This document shows positions 7,840 to 16,943 of a stretch of 64,000 nt of DNA, in pieces (position 1 is the stretch's first letter; every line of letters starts with the position of its first letter). The translations under genes and the position numbers were made by a program. The notes below the pieces were generated by a model. That model had not been told where the DNA came from and did not search any database. It worked only from the letters and a program-made list of their open reading frames with translations. Source of the DNA: Gracilimonas sp040882225 (GTDB lineage: Bacteria; Bacteroidota; Rhodothermia; Balneolales; Balneolaceae); the NCBI GenBank assembly GCA_040882225.1, contig JBBEBR010000003.1:105104-169103 (forward strand). The letters run 5' to 3'.

Positions 7840-9374
7840 AATCGCATTAACACTCGTTTTTTGAAAAGATTTACCAGCACATCCATATGCTGCCATAAAT
7901 AAATGACCATAATTACAATTACCGAAATCATGATGGTGAGACGGTACCATTCCAGGCCATTTAGAGGCACAAAGACAAAATAGCCCATCGTGAAAATTAA
8001 AAATGATATCGCAAAAGTTACTTTTTGTGGGATGATGGGGTGTTTATAACTAAATGATGAATAGGTGGCTTTCTTGTACTGAAAGTAGGAACTCCACACA
8101 AAAAGCAGCATAAACATGAGAAAGAAAAATGTATTGGCCACAAATATCTGCAAGGCACTGCCTACTTCGGGAATCACAAGCAGCTCAAAAATGGTAATGA
8201 GATAGAACACCACCAACGGCAAGGTTATCACTCCTAAAAAACGTTCTTTTAATTGCTGTTCCAGGTGGATGGGAAATTGCAGATGCAGCAAGAACTCCCG
8301 GTTTTCATAACCGTACATGTTCGCCATTCCCATGGCAAGTAGGGCCACAGGGATTCCGGCAAGAATGGTTGGGATCAAAATGGTTTTGGCCACAGGATAA
8401 TCGACGCTCATCAACAGGGGAACATATACAATCGGGATGATGGTAAGCGTAAGCACCTGGAGTCGGTTGTAAGGATGCTTCATCACGTAGAAATAATATT
8501 TTCCGGCGTTTCTACCCAAGACCTTCCGTAGGAAATTCCACAAAGCGCTGCTTTCTTCTTCAACTTTTTTGAGTCCCGGATTTTGAAGCCCTTCGCGGGT
8601 TTTATTGAAATGATCAATTACGATAAGGCTTACTAAAATTATCCCGAAAAGAGATAAAATAATTGCGTTTAACCACCCGTATTCTTCGCGGACGGTTTGA
8701 ACGAGCATTCCTCCCGGCAACCACGAAAGAAAGGCGTTTACGGTTTCAGCTTCGGGCATAAAGCGGGCAAAAAGCTCTTGCGAATTTGTAGTGAAGAGTG
8801 AAATCGCTTGGAATAAGGCAAATACGAACACTAAAAAGCCAATCACCACTGCAATAAATCGTTTTTCAACAATACGTATAAAGCGATGTTTTATGGAATA
8901 AATGAGCACGTAATTGAGTGCAATGGCGGCAATCATCACCGGAATCTGATAAGCATGGCGAATTTGAATGGAAAGAAAAACCAGCCATGTAAGATTGTAA
9001 ATGAGGTTTACGGGATGGCAAAATCCGATGATGGTTAAATATTTTGCAAGCCGTTTTAACGGAAATCCGAAGCCGAGGAGTTTGCGGTTTTCGTCGATAT
9101 TCATGAGGCGCAGGTTGGTAAAGGAAAAATGCATGACCCAGTAGGAGTTGGCGAAAACGAGCAATATGAACAAGTAGATTTCGGGTGTGAGCCAGGGAAT
9201 CTGAACCTGCATCCAGGGGTCGGTATCCATTAAAACCACCACAATTGCGGTACCCACAAGGTTGACGAGCATTATGATCAAAAACAAAATATAACCCACC
9301 GTTAACATCAGCTGAAAGCGGTTGAGGTTGGACATGAATATTCGCCAGTTTAAAAGTAGCAGCCTGTAAAACAC
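7824..9374 (-). CDS. ABC transporter permease
   Basis: A 516-residue protein with many hydrophobic segments spread over its length (for example 20-50, 65-90, 130-160, 180-215, 320-360, 390-500), translationally coupled to the ATPase gene. It resembles the multi-span permeases of two-component export ABC systems of EcsB/YthQ type, though I cannot name an orthologue. An alternative start 13 codons downstream (MSNLNRF) is possible. Role by context: membrane subunit of an exporter of unknown substrate. Confidence 0.8.
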   Translation of the reverse strand: MFYRLLLLNWRIFMSNLNRFQLMLTVGYILFLIIMLVNLVGTAIVVVLMDTDPWMQVQIPWLTPEIYLFILLVFANSYWVMHFSFTNLRLMNIDENRKLLGFGFPLKRLAKYLTIIGFCHPVNLIYNLTWLVFLSIQIRHAYQIPVMIAAIALNYVLIYSIKHRFIRIVEKRFIAVVIGFLVFVFALFQAISLFTTNSQELFARFMPEAETVNAFLSWLPGGMLVQTVREEYGWLNAIILSLFGIILVSLIVIDHFNKTREGLQNPGLKKVEEESSALWNFLRKVLGRNAGKYYFYVMKHPYNRLQVLTLTIIPIVYVPLLMSVDYPVAKTILIPTILAGIPVALLAMGMANMYGYENREFLLHLQFPIHLEQQLKERFLGVITLPLVVFYLITIFELLVIPEVGSALQIFVANTFFFLMFMLLFVWSSYFQYKKATYSSFSYKHPIIPQKVTFAISFLIFTMGYFVFVPLNGLEWYRLTIMISVIVIMVIYLWQHMDVLVNLFKKRVLMRLWNEL

Positions 9375-9469
9375 GAATAATTTTTTTCTTTAATAGCCGG
9401 AGAGTATATAACGAAATGAGGGGAGGAAGTGAAAGAAAATGTTAGGTAACCTCTCTGATTTTTGATGAA

Positions 9470-9499
9470 TAAATAAAAGGAGAGCCAGAGACTCTCCTT
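9470..9499 (-). terminator. Intrinsic terminator after the PorT-like gene
   Basis: On the minus strand an 8-bp stem (AAGGAGAG/CTCTCCTT, 9477-9484 with 9492-9499) is followed by TTTTATTTATT, just past the stop of the outer-membrane barrel gene at 9514. Confidence 0.7.
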
Positions 9500-9513
9500 G
9501 AAAAATGATTAGC

Positions 9514-10098
9514 CTAAAATGCGATGCCAATGGTAAATGAAACAGCCATATTTTTTTCGCCATCCTCAAAGTTATCTTCAAGAACATTTGTAAGCCCAGC
9601 TGTATATCTGAGATCCAGGTTCAGCTTCATGATTTCTAAACCGATACCGGCTACCGCTCCGAAATCAGAATCCTTAATATTGTCTTCAAGATTCAGGCCT
9701 TCGTTTGTTTCAGCACGGATATTAAAACCTACATACGGTCCTGCATAAAAGCTTGGTTTTGCGAGAGACAGTGGAGGAGAAAAACGGAATTTCAAAAGAA
9801 CAGGAATTTGAATGTAATCAAGCTGGGTTTCCACATCGAAGTTTGCGGCCTTTGAGCCGTATTGAGTGAAAAGTACTTCGGGTTGAATAACAATTGGTGA
9901 TAAGGGAATATTTAGCTGTACAAAAGCACCGGCAACAATACCCGGTTTAAATTCAGTATCGTTGGTGTTTGTAATTGTGGATAGATTCGCCCCGCCCTTT
10001 ACTCCAAACTTGGGCAACAGCTGTGCCTGAATATTGGTAACTGAAAAACAAAAGAGAGTGATGAATAGGTAGATAGACTTTTTTAGTAAAGATTTCAT
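9514..10098 (-). CDS. PorT-like outer-membrane beta-barrel protein
   Basis: A 194-residue secreted protein with a Sec signal ending near NIQA-Q (residue 25) and then alternating amphipathic strands: FGVKGGANLSTI at the start of the mature protein, PGIVAGAFVQLNI, VIQPEVLFTQYGSK, and an aromatic/hydrophobic C-terminal strand (VSFTIGIAF). This is the outer membrane beta-barrel (PorT/OmpA-like, PF13568-type) architecture common in Bacteroidota. Function unknown. It is monocistronic with its own terminator. Confidence 0.82.
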   Translation of the reverse strand: MKSLLKKSIYLFITLFCFSVTNIQAQLLPKFGVKGGANLSTITNTNDTEFKPGIVAGAFVQLNIPLSPIVIQPEVLFTQYGSKAANFDVETQLDYIQIPVLLKFRFSPPLSLAKPSFYAGPYVGFNIRAETNEGLNLEDNIKDSDFGAVAGIGLEIMKLNLDLRYTAGLTNVLEDNFEDGEKNMAVSFTIGIAF

Positions 10099-10179
10099 AA
10101 GGTAGTTTTTTTCTGCTGATATTTATTTTGTAACAAGAGTCCTGTAGGGAACAATTGTGACAAAATTTTTTTGACAAAT

Positions 10180-12999
10180 TTAAACTCCGCTTAAATAATC
10201 CTTTAGAAACTGCCCGGTATAACTTTCTTTATTTTTCATGATATCCTCCGGGGTGCCTTCGGCAACTATTTGTCCGCCCCTAAATCCACCTTCTGGGCCC
10301 ACATCAATTACCCAGTCGGCACATTTAATAACATCCAGATTATGTTCTATAATGATCACCGAATGCCCAAGATTTACTAACTCGTTGAAAGAATCGAGCA
10401 ACTTGGCGACATCTTCAAAATGAAGTCCCGTTGTGGGTTCATCAAAAAAGTATAAGGTGTGGTCGGTATTCTTTTTCGATAAAAACCGGGCCAGTTTTAC
10501 CCGCTGTGCTTCCCCGCCGGAAAGGGTAGTCGCACTCTGACCTAATTTCAGATATCCAAGGCCAACATCTTCCAAAGGCTGTAATTTGTTTGAAATGGAT
10601 GCTTCATCAACGAAAAAATCAATAGCTTCGGAAACCGGCATTTCCAGCACATCGTGAATATTTTGCCCGCGATATTTCACACTTAGCACATCTTTTCGGA
10701 ACCGTGTTCCATGGCAAACTTCACAGGTTAATTCGATATCCGCCATAAACTGCATTTCGATGCGCTGCACTCCTTCTCCCTGACAGTTTTCGCATCTACC
10801 GCCCGGCACATTAAATGAAAAGTGGCCGGGAGTATAACCCATTATTTTTGCCGCTTTTGTGTTGGAAAATAGATCCCGGATGCCATCAAACGCTTTGGTA
10901 TACGTAGCGGGATTTGAGCGGGAGGATCGTCCAATCGGACTTTGATCTACCATCTCTACGCCATGCACCACCGCCATTCCCGACAATTCTTTGAAGCGGC
11001 CAACTTTGTCGCTATACGAACCAATGTGTTTTTGAATCCCTGCATATAACGTATCATGTACCAAAGTTGATTTGCCAGAACCGGAAACTCCGGTTACCAC
11101 GGTCATCAATCCCAGCGGAAAATCTACGGAAACATTCTTCAGATTATGTTCCGAGGCACCAATCAGGTTTATCGATCTGCCGCTGCCTTTTCTTCTTTTT
11201 TTGGGAAGGGGAATGGATTTCCGGCCACTCAAAAACTTCCCGGTAAGAGAATCAGCTTGAAGCAGTTTTTCATAGCTACCGGTGAAAACAACTTCGCCGC
11301 CATGCGTTCCGGCAAAGGGGCCAATATCGATGATATTATCTGCGGCTTTCATCATTTCGGGATCGTGTTCTACCACTAAAACCGTATTTCCAATATCCCG
11401 TAACGACTCTAAAATTTTAATCAGGCGGTCGTTATCGCGGGGATGAAGCCCAATTGTCGGTTCATCCAAAACATACATACTGCCGATGAGTGAACTTCCC
11501 AAAGCATTCGCCAAGCTGATGCGTTGTGATTCGCCGCCGCTCAAGGAATTTGCAAGCCGGTCTAAAGTGAGATAATCCAGGCCTACTTCATCCAAATATT
11601 TGAGCCTTTTTCGGATTTCATAGAGAATTTGTCCTGCAACACCTTGCTCGTAATCACTTAACTCCAGCTCATCGAAATAGGTGCGAGCGTGCCCAATCGT
11701 AAGTTCCGAAACCTCGCCAACATGCAAATTTCCAACTTTCACATGCAGGGCGTCTTTCCGCACGCGAAATCCCTCGCATTCCGGACAACGGCTGTACCCT
11801 CTATACCGCGAATACAGCACGCGCATATGAACTTTATAAGACTGATTTTTGATCTCATCGAAGAATTTCCAAATCCCGATATATTCGTCTTTGCCTTTCC
11901 AGATTATATTTTTCACCGCTTTTGGAAGTTCTGAATAAGGCGTGTCTATGGAGAATCTTTCGCGGGAGGCCACTTTGATTAAATCCCGTAAATGAGCACT
12001 GAATTTTGGGGAGGTGAAAGGAGCTATAACTCCATTTCGAATCGTCTTTTCATGATCAGGAATGACAAGGTCTTCATCAATTCCGGCAACTTTCCCAAAG
12101 CCTTCGCACTTATTACAGGCACCAAAAGGATTGTTAAATGAAAACATTTGCGGAGTGGGTTCTACAAACTCAATTCCATCCAACTCAAATCGCTCGCTGA
12201 AAGGCAGTTCTTCGCCGTCTTTCATTTTTATGGAACACCTGCCGGCGCCTTCCTGAAAAGCGGTTTCCAGAGAATCGGCAATTCGGGTACGGGTGGCTTC
12301 ATCCTCTTTAAGTACCAATCGATCTATCAATACACGATATTTTTCCGGTTTGAATTTCTTCCGGTCAATTTCTTCTGTAGTGATATCCAATACATGTTCA
12401 TCATCAATGTTCAGCAATCGTGTTAATCCTTTTTCCTTTAGAACTTTAAGTTCCTCGTCCAGTTTCTTTTTTTGGTGATGCGGAATAGGAAAAAGCACAT
12501 AAAAGCGGTCGCCTTCCGCTGCACTTTCGTAGAGTTTTTTGATGGCCGTTCGGGGGGAATCTTTCTTAACCACTTCACCGGAAACGGGAGAGATCGTTTT
12601 CCCGATTCGCGCAAACATCAACCGAACGTAGTCGTAGATTTCTGTAGTAGTGCCTACCGTTGACCTGGGATTGGAAGAAGTTGTTTTCTGCTGAATAGCC
12701 ATTGCGGGAGAAATTCCCTGCATAAAATCCACATCGGGTTTATCCATGCGTTCCAAAAACTGCCGCGCATAACTCGAAAGGCTTTCCACGTAACGGCGCT
12801 GCCCTTCGGCGTAAATGGTATCAAAAGCGAGGCTGGATTTCCCAGATCCGGAAACTCCGGTTACCACCGTTAGTTTATTTCGGGGGATTTCAACATCAAT
12901 ATTCTTCAGATTATGCGTCCGCGCTCCCTTGACAATTATGGGGCGTTCTCCTTCTTGTTTTTTAGCTTTACCGGAAGCCGTTTCTGCTGTTGTAGGCAT
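10180..12999 (-). CDS. uvrA: UvrA, excinuclease ABC subunit A
   Basis: Start set at 12999 (MPTTAETASG), giving about 939 residues, the usual length; a longer upstream frame lacks homology. Both ABC ATPase halves are visible: VTGVSGSGKSSL near the N-terminus and TGVSGSGKSTL in the second half, each with an LSGGE(S/A)QR signature and a Walker B (YVLDEPTIGLHP, YFFDEPTTGLHF). Zinc-binding CxxC pairs occur in CNKCEGFG/CPECEGF and CENCQGEG/CEVCHG. UvrA recognises helix-distorting DNA damage and loads UvrB in nucleotide excision repair. Monocistronic as far as seen. Confidence 0.97.
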   Translation of the reverse strand: MPTTAETASGKAKKQEGERPIIVKGARTHNLKNIDVEIPRNKLTVVTGVSGSGKSSLAFDTIYAEGQRRYVESLSSYARQFLERMDKPDVDFMQGISPAMAIQQKTTSSNPRSTVGTTTEIYDYVRLMFARIGKTISPVSGEVVKKDSPRTAIKKLYESAAEGDRFYVLFPIPHHQKKKLDEELKVLKEKGLTRLLNIDDEHVLDITTEEIDRKKFKPEKYRVLIDRLVLKEDEATRTRIADSLETAFQEGAGRCSIKMKDGEELPFSERFELDGIEFVEPTPQMFSFNNPFGACNKCEGFGKVAGIDEDLVIPDHEKTIRNGVIAPFTSPKFSAHLRDLIKVASRERFSIDTPYSELPKAVKNIIWKGKDEYIGIWKFFDEIKNQSYKVHMRVLYSRYRGYSRCPECEGFRVRKDALHVKVGNLHVGEVSELTIGHARTYFDELELSDYEQGVAGQILYEIRKRLKYLDEVGLDYLTLDRLANSLSGGESQRISLANALGSSLIGSMYVLDEPTIGLHPRDNDRLIKILESLRDIGNTVLVVEHDPEMMKAADNIIDIGPFAGTHGGEVVFTGSYEKLLQADSLTGKFLSGRKSIPLPKKRRKGSGRSINLIGASEHNLKNVSVDFPLGLMTVVTGVSGSGKSTLVHDTLYAGIQKHIGSYSDKVGRFKELSGMAVVHGVEMVDQSPIGRSSRSNPATYTKAFDGIRDLFSNTKAAKIMGYTPGHFSFNVPGGRCENCQGEGVQRIEMQFMADIELTCEVCHGTRFRKDVLSVKYRGQNIHDVLEMPVSEAIDFFVDEASISNKLQPLEDVGLGYLKLGQSATTLSGGEAQRVKLARFLSKKNTDHTLYFFDEPTTGLHFEDVAKLLDSFNELVNLGHSVIIIEHNLDVIKCADWVIDVGPEGGFRGGQIVAEGTPEDIMKNKESYTGQFLKDYLSGV

Positions 13000-13069
13000 A
13001 TATTCTTTGGATTTTTTCGAACCTTTAATATACCAAATTTTTGGCTGAGAATGAGCGGGAAAAAGCAAT

Positions 13070-13105
13070 AAAAAAAAAGCCGCCCCTTTGTTAAAGAAGC
13101 GGCTT
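13070..13105 (-). terminator. Intrinsic terminator after the metalloprotease remnant
   Basis: Minus-strand stem AAGCCGC/GCGGCTT (13077-13083 with 13099-13105) followed by a run of T (A on the plus strand 13070-13078). It lies between the protease fragment and uvrA and separates their transcription. Confidence 0.8.
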
Positions 13106-13132
13106 AGCTGTGATTTTGGTTTTCAAATTACT

Positions 13133-14060
13133 TCACCAGCTGCATTTCAGTTCTTTGGAAAATGTTTCTCCGGAACTACTAACAGCATTTATTTTTGCGA
13201 AATACATGCCACTTGAGAGATTTCCCGCATCAAATGTTGCTTGATGTGTACCTGCACTCATAGTGTTATTTACCATGGTAGCCACTTCCTGCCCCATAAC
13301 ATTATATACCTTTATGGAGACCTCTGAATCTACCGTTAAGGTATACTCTATTTGTGTGGTGGGGTTAAAAGGATTGGGGTAGTTATTGGACATGCTGAAA
13401 AGAAAAGGCGGGTCAATATAAATGGTCTTATTACCCACATCGGTATCATTGTTATCGTCAGTTACCGTTACCGATAGCACTATAGGGTAGGTGTCGCTGG
13501 GGCTTGTAGAGACGTTGTACGTACTGCTATTAGAACCAACCGGGTTGCTATCCTTTAGCCATGCATAATCGTAGGGAGGCACACCGTCTGAAACATTAGC
13601 GGTATACTGACCGCCATGACCGGCAATGAGACGGTCATGGCCGGATATGCTTACAGAAAGTGGTGGTGGCGCAGGTGGATTAAAATTAGCAACCAATCCA
13701 ACTCTATTATTTATAGCACGAGCATTATCTTCATCTTGGGCGGTACCGGTTGCAACTCCTGCATAGGTTTTATTGGGATTGGAATACCGATTGATCCGCG
13801 TGTAGCCTGATGGCGGATAGGATAAGATAGTTACCCATTGAGCAGGATTGTAGACGTATCCATGACCGTAGGGGTAAACTTCATCATCATCTTCGGCAAG
13901 ATTATGGGCGGCTCCAAGGTTATGTCCGATTTCATGAGCCATGGTACGCATAGAAGCGGCCCAGTCATATCTTGCAATGAAAAAGCCGTACTGTGAAGAG
14001 ACTGGGCCCAGCCAACCAATTCCAGTACCTCCTGAACCGGTAATAAGGACAACTAAATTT
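13133..14060 (-). pseudogene. 5'-truncated secreted metzincin metalloprotease
   Basis: The frame runs from about 14083 to 13133 and begins in mid-domain: VVLITGSGGTGIGWLG precedes the zinc-binding helix HEIGHNLGAAH, a reprolysin-type HExxHxxGxxH. After it come a PKD/Ig-like domain and a C-terminal sorting domain with NYPNPFNPTTQIEYTL. Such proteins normally have a signal peptide and 150-300 further N-terminal residues, all missing. The frame hits a stop at 14084-14086, right where the histidine-kinase gene ends, so the 5' part appears to have been removed by a rearrangement. The first internal Met (13951) would give a protein without a secretion signal. Confidence 0.8.
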
Positions 14061-15380
14061 TTAGTCCAGTGGGATTTGGCAGGTTATTTCTGTGCCTTTT
14101 CCTCTTTCACTTTTAATTCTCAAGTCACCATCCATCAAATTGGTGCGGAATCTCATAATCCGTAAACCGACGCCGTCATCTTGCTCTTCAGCATCGGGTA
14201 ACCCAATTCCATTATCTTTTACCTGCAGAGTTAACTGACTCTCACTAAAAGATAACCTTACCTCAATAGAAGAAGCTTTTGCATGTTTGATCGCGTTGTT
14301 TATTGCTTCCTGAGCAATCCGATATAAATGAACAGCACGGTAATCAGCAAGCTTTACAGCATCATCTTGTGTACTGGTGAATTTTATATCAACATTATGA
14401 ATTTTTGAAGTGTTGAAAGTTAGTTCCGATAGTGCTTTATCTAAACCATGAGATCCCAAATTCACAGGTACCAATCCATGTGATAGTGTGCGGGTACTTT
14501 CTGAAACTTGTTTGATCAAATTAACTACTTCTTTCGCGTTTGTCGCTAATTGCTCATCCTCGATTACGTTATTTAACTGCTGTGCCGACAATAAAGCAAC
14601 GGTAAGCAATTGCCCGAGATCATCGTGCATATCCTGCCCAATTCTTTGTCTTTCAGTTTCACTGATGGCTAAAATTTCTCTCTCAAGCTTCCGTCGTTCC
14701 CTTAGATCTCTGCCGCTGGAAATGATGGTTTGCCGGCCGTTATATGTAAAAGATCGCACGCTAAGTTCAAGGGGTATTACCTCTCCAGTTTTAGTGAGAT
14801 GGCGGGATTCGAAAACAGCTTCTCCCTTCTCAATCACTTCTTGAAAATTCTTCTTTACTCTCACTTTATCTGCTGAGATATCGTATACCTTTTTTTGAAG
14901 TAATTCTTCCTTTGAATATCCTAAAATATTGCAGGCTGCATCATTTATTTCAAGAAATGTCTGGGGCTGATTATCATCGTCCAATTGAAAGACAAGTATC
15001 TCGTCGGTTGCTACCTGAAACAACGTGCGATAATTTTCCCGAAGTAAATGGAGCGAATCTTTATACCTGTTCACAAACACAGCGCTTGCCCAAATTACTA
15101 TAATCATAAGAAGATGATTGGCAGCAGATAATAAAACATAAGCTGAAGTTATAGATACCACAAAACCCGCAAATAAAAGAATGGTAGCCAATAAACCTGC
15201 AATCAAAGTAATTCGCCTGCCTTCCGTCCAGTATGTTGCCATCACAAAAAGTACATAAACTACACCACCAGACACTCCAAGAGGGATATAAATATCAATT
15301 ATAAAAACTATAATCGATATTAAGCCGATGCCACTTAGAAGCAATCTGTTATATTTGAATCCTTCTCTTTCTACAGACAT
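14061..15380 (-). CDS. Membrane PAS sensor histidine kinase (HisKA_3/NarX type)
   Basis: A 439-residue kinase: about four N-terminal membrane helices (residues 12-110), a PAS domain (about 115-235), then the HisKA_3 dimerisation box with phospho-acceptor His in RIGQDMHDDLGQ and a HATPase_c domain (N-box EAINNAIKHA, G1 DNGIGLP, GVGLRIM). It phosphorylates a NarL-type response regulator, but none is adjacent, so it is an orphan here. Its stop codon lies at the breakpoint of the truncated metalloprotease gene. It is divergent from the serine-hydrolase gene. Confidence 0.9.
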   Translation of the reverse strand: MSVEREGFKYNRLLLSGIGLISIIVFIIDIYIPLGVSGGVVYVLFVMATYWTEGRRITLIAGLLATILLFAGFVVSITSAYVLLSAANHLLMIIVIWASAVFVNRYKDSLHLLRENYRTLFQVATDEILVFQLDDDNQPQTFLEINDAACNILGYSKEELLQKKVYDISADKVRVKKNFQEVIEKGEAVFESRHLTKTGEVIPLELSVRSFTYNGRQTIISSGRDLRERRKLEREILAISETERQRIGQDMHDDLGQLLTVALLSAQQLNNVIEDEQLATNAKEVVNLIKQVSESTRTLSHGLVPVNLGSHGLDKALSELTFNTSKIHNVDIKFTSTQDDAVKLADYRAVHLYRIAQEAINNAIKHAKASSIEVRLSFSESQLTLQVKDNGIGLPDAEEQDDGVGLRIMRFRTNLMDGDLRIKSERGKGTEITCQIPLD

Positions 15381-15491
15381 CTTTACCTTAATTAATTAGC
15401 ACAATGAAGACATGATTTTTCATCTGCGTTTATTTTATTTGGCTTTGTTTGAGGTAATGTAGACTTTCCTCATCCAAATTTGGATTAAATT

Positions 15492-16667
15492 ATGCTTATG
15501 AAATTAAGATACCTGAAATTCAATCTAACTCTCTTAGCTTTTATAATATATATGCCTTTGAATGCTCAACCTTTGACTTTAGAATCTGCTTTAAAAGAAA
15601 CTCAGGGGTATTTTATTACTACGCTTGAAGAAAATAATATTGTGGGTGGGGCGCTTTTATTTTTAGAAGATGGTGATGTAAAAAGCACTGAATATTATGG
15701 AATGGCTGACCTCAGCGAAAACCGTGCGGTTGATGAAAACACCATTTTTCACTGGGCATCTAACACTAAAACAATTACCGCTGTAGCCATTATGCAGCTT
15801 CGAGATCGGGGCCTTTTATCTCTTCATGACCCGCTAACAAAATATCTGCCTGAGCTGCGGAAAATTCACAATCCCTTCGGAAGCATGGATGAAATCACCA
15901 TAAAAATGGCGCTGGAACATTCCACCGGACTTAGAAATCCTACCTGGCCGTGGGGCGGTAGAAAAGAGTGGCATCCTTTTGAACCAACCGATTGGGAACA
16001 GCTTGTGGCCATGTTTCCTTATTCCAAGATCGAGTTTGAGCCGGGAACAAAGCACAGTTATTCCAATCCGGCTATCATTTTTTTGGGGAGAATTATTGAA
16101 GAATTAAGCGGAGACGATTTTGAGGTTTACATCGATAAAAACATCCTGAAGCCCTTAAAAATGTATGACTCTTATTTTGATATCACACCTGCTCATCTTC
16201 TTTCGCAGCGCTCCAACAGCTATTCTCTTCAGGATGGTGAACCCGTTGCAAAAGGAAAAGATTTTGACTCAGGAATCACCACGTCCAATGGCGGATTGAA
16301 TGCCTCCTTGAAGGACATGGTGAACTACCTTTCTTTTTTGACCGGAAATTCGCCCGGTTTTGAAATCCTGAAGCGTTCTTCACTCGAAGAATTATGGGAG
16401 GAACAATTACCTATCGAAGAAAAGGATGGAATTCGTTCGTCTGTGGCTCTTTCATTTTTTCTTGAAGAATTTGACGGGATGCGTGTAATAGGACACACCG
16501 GGACACAGCATGGCTACTATTCTTTCTTTTACGTGCACCCGGAATCAGGAACAGCTTGTATCGCCATCACTAATACAGAGGGACAAAACAACGAGCCAAA
16601 CTTAGATGAGATTCGGAGCAATCTTAGCCGTTATATTTTCAAAAACCTGTTCGCGCTGTATAAGTAA
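15492..16667 (+). CDS. Class C beta-lactamase-family serine hydrolase (secreted)
   Basis: A 391-residue protein with a signal peptide (cleavage near residue 25, LNAQ). The serine beta-lactamase/transpeptidase motifs are visible: SNTK (Ser-x-x-Lys nucleophile), YSN (Tyr-x-Asn) and HTGTQHG in the position of the third motif. This family includes esterases, D-aminopeptidases and carboxypeptidases; a beta-lactam target is not implied. A second Met three codons in is an alternative start. Confidence 0.9.
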   Translation: MLMKLRYLKFNLTLLAFIIYMPLNAQPLTLESALKETQGYFITTLEENNIVGGALLFLEDGDVKSTEYYGMADLSENRAVDENTIFHWASNTKTITAVAIMQLRDRGLLSLHDPLTKYLPELRKIHNPFGSMDEITIKMALEHSTGLRNPTWPWGGRKEWHPFEPTDWEQLVAMFPYSKIEFEPGTKHSYSNPAIIFLGRIIEELSGDDFEVYIDKNILKPLKMYDSYFDITPAHLLSQRSNSYSLQDGEPVAKGKDFDSGITTSNGGLNASLKDMVNYLSFLTGNSPGFEILKRSSLEELWEEQLPIEEKDGIRSSVALSFFLEEFDGMRVIGHTGTQHGYYSFFYVHPESGTACIAITNTEGQNNEPNLDEIRSNLSRYIFKNLFALYK

Positions 16668-16680
16668 TGTAAGGCTTAGA

Positions 16681-16758
16681 GTGTCAGGCCTGTCAGGTTT
16701 CGTGTTTATCAGGGTTTACTTCATCTATCTCCTGTGTAAAACCTGACAGGTCTGATAC
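16681..16758. repeat. Dispersed palindromic repeat, family A, copy 1
   Basis: Arms 16681-16700 and 16739-16758 are inverted repeats (18 of 20 match) containing CCTGTCAGGTTT / AAACCTGACAGG around a 38-bp loop. Related elements lie at 27508-27573 and 28336-28400; the loops of the first two copies also resemble each other (tttatc..ggtt..tt..at). It looks like a small non-autonomous palindromic element in an intergenic gap. Confidence 0.75.
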
Positions 16759-16856
16759 CAGAAGGTATCTTTAAAAACATCCTGCCCAATCTGCGATAAG
16801 ATTATAGCCGGAAAAACTCTTGAGGCTCAGATTTTCTCTGCATTCTCTTATATAAT

Positions 16857-16876
16857 CCCACGGATGAATCCGTGGG
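16857..16876. repeat. Palindromic hairpin CCCACGGAT/ATCCGTGGG
   Basis: A perfect 9-bp inverted repeat with a 2-base centre, in the gap between the serine hydrolase and ligD. The shape is that of a REP-type element; no T-run follows, so a terminator is unlikely. Confidence 0.6.
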
Positions 16877-16943
16877 CTATGTATTGGCAGTGGTATTGAG
16901 CGCTGTTCTAATTTCTCTCTTACACCCACTAACTATCAATAAA

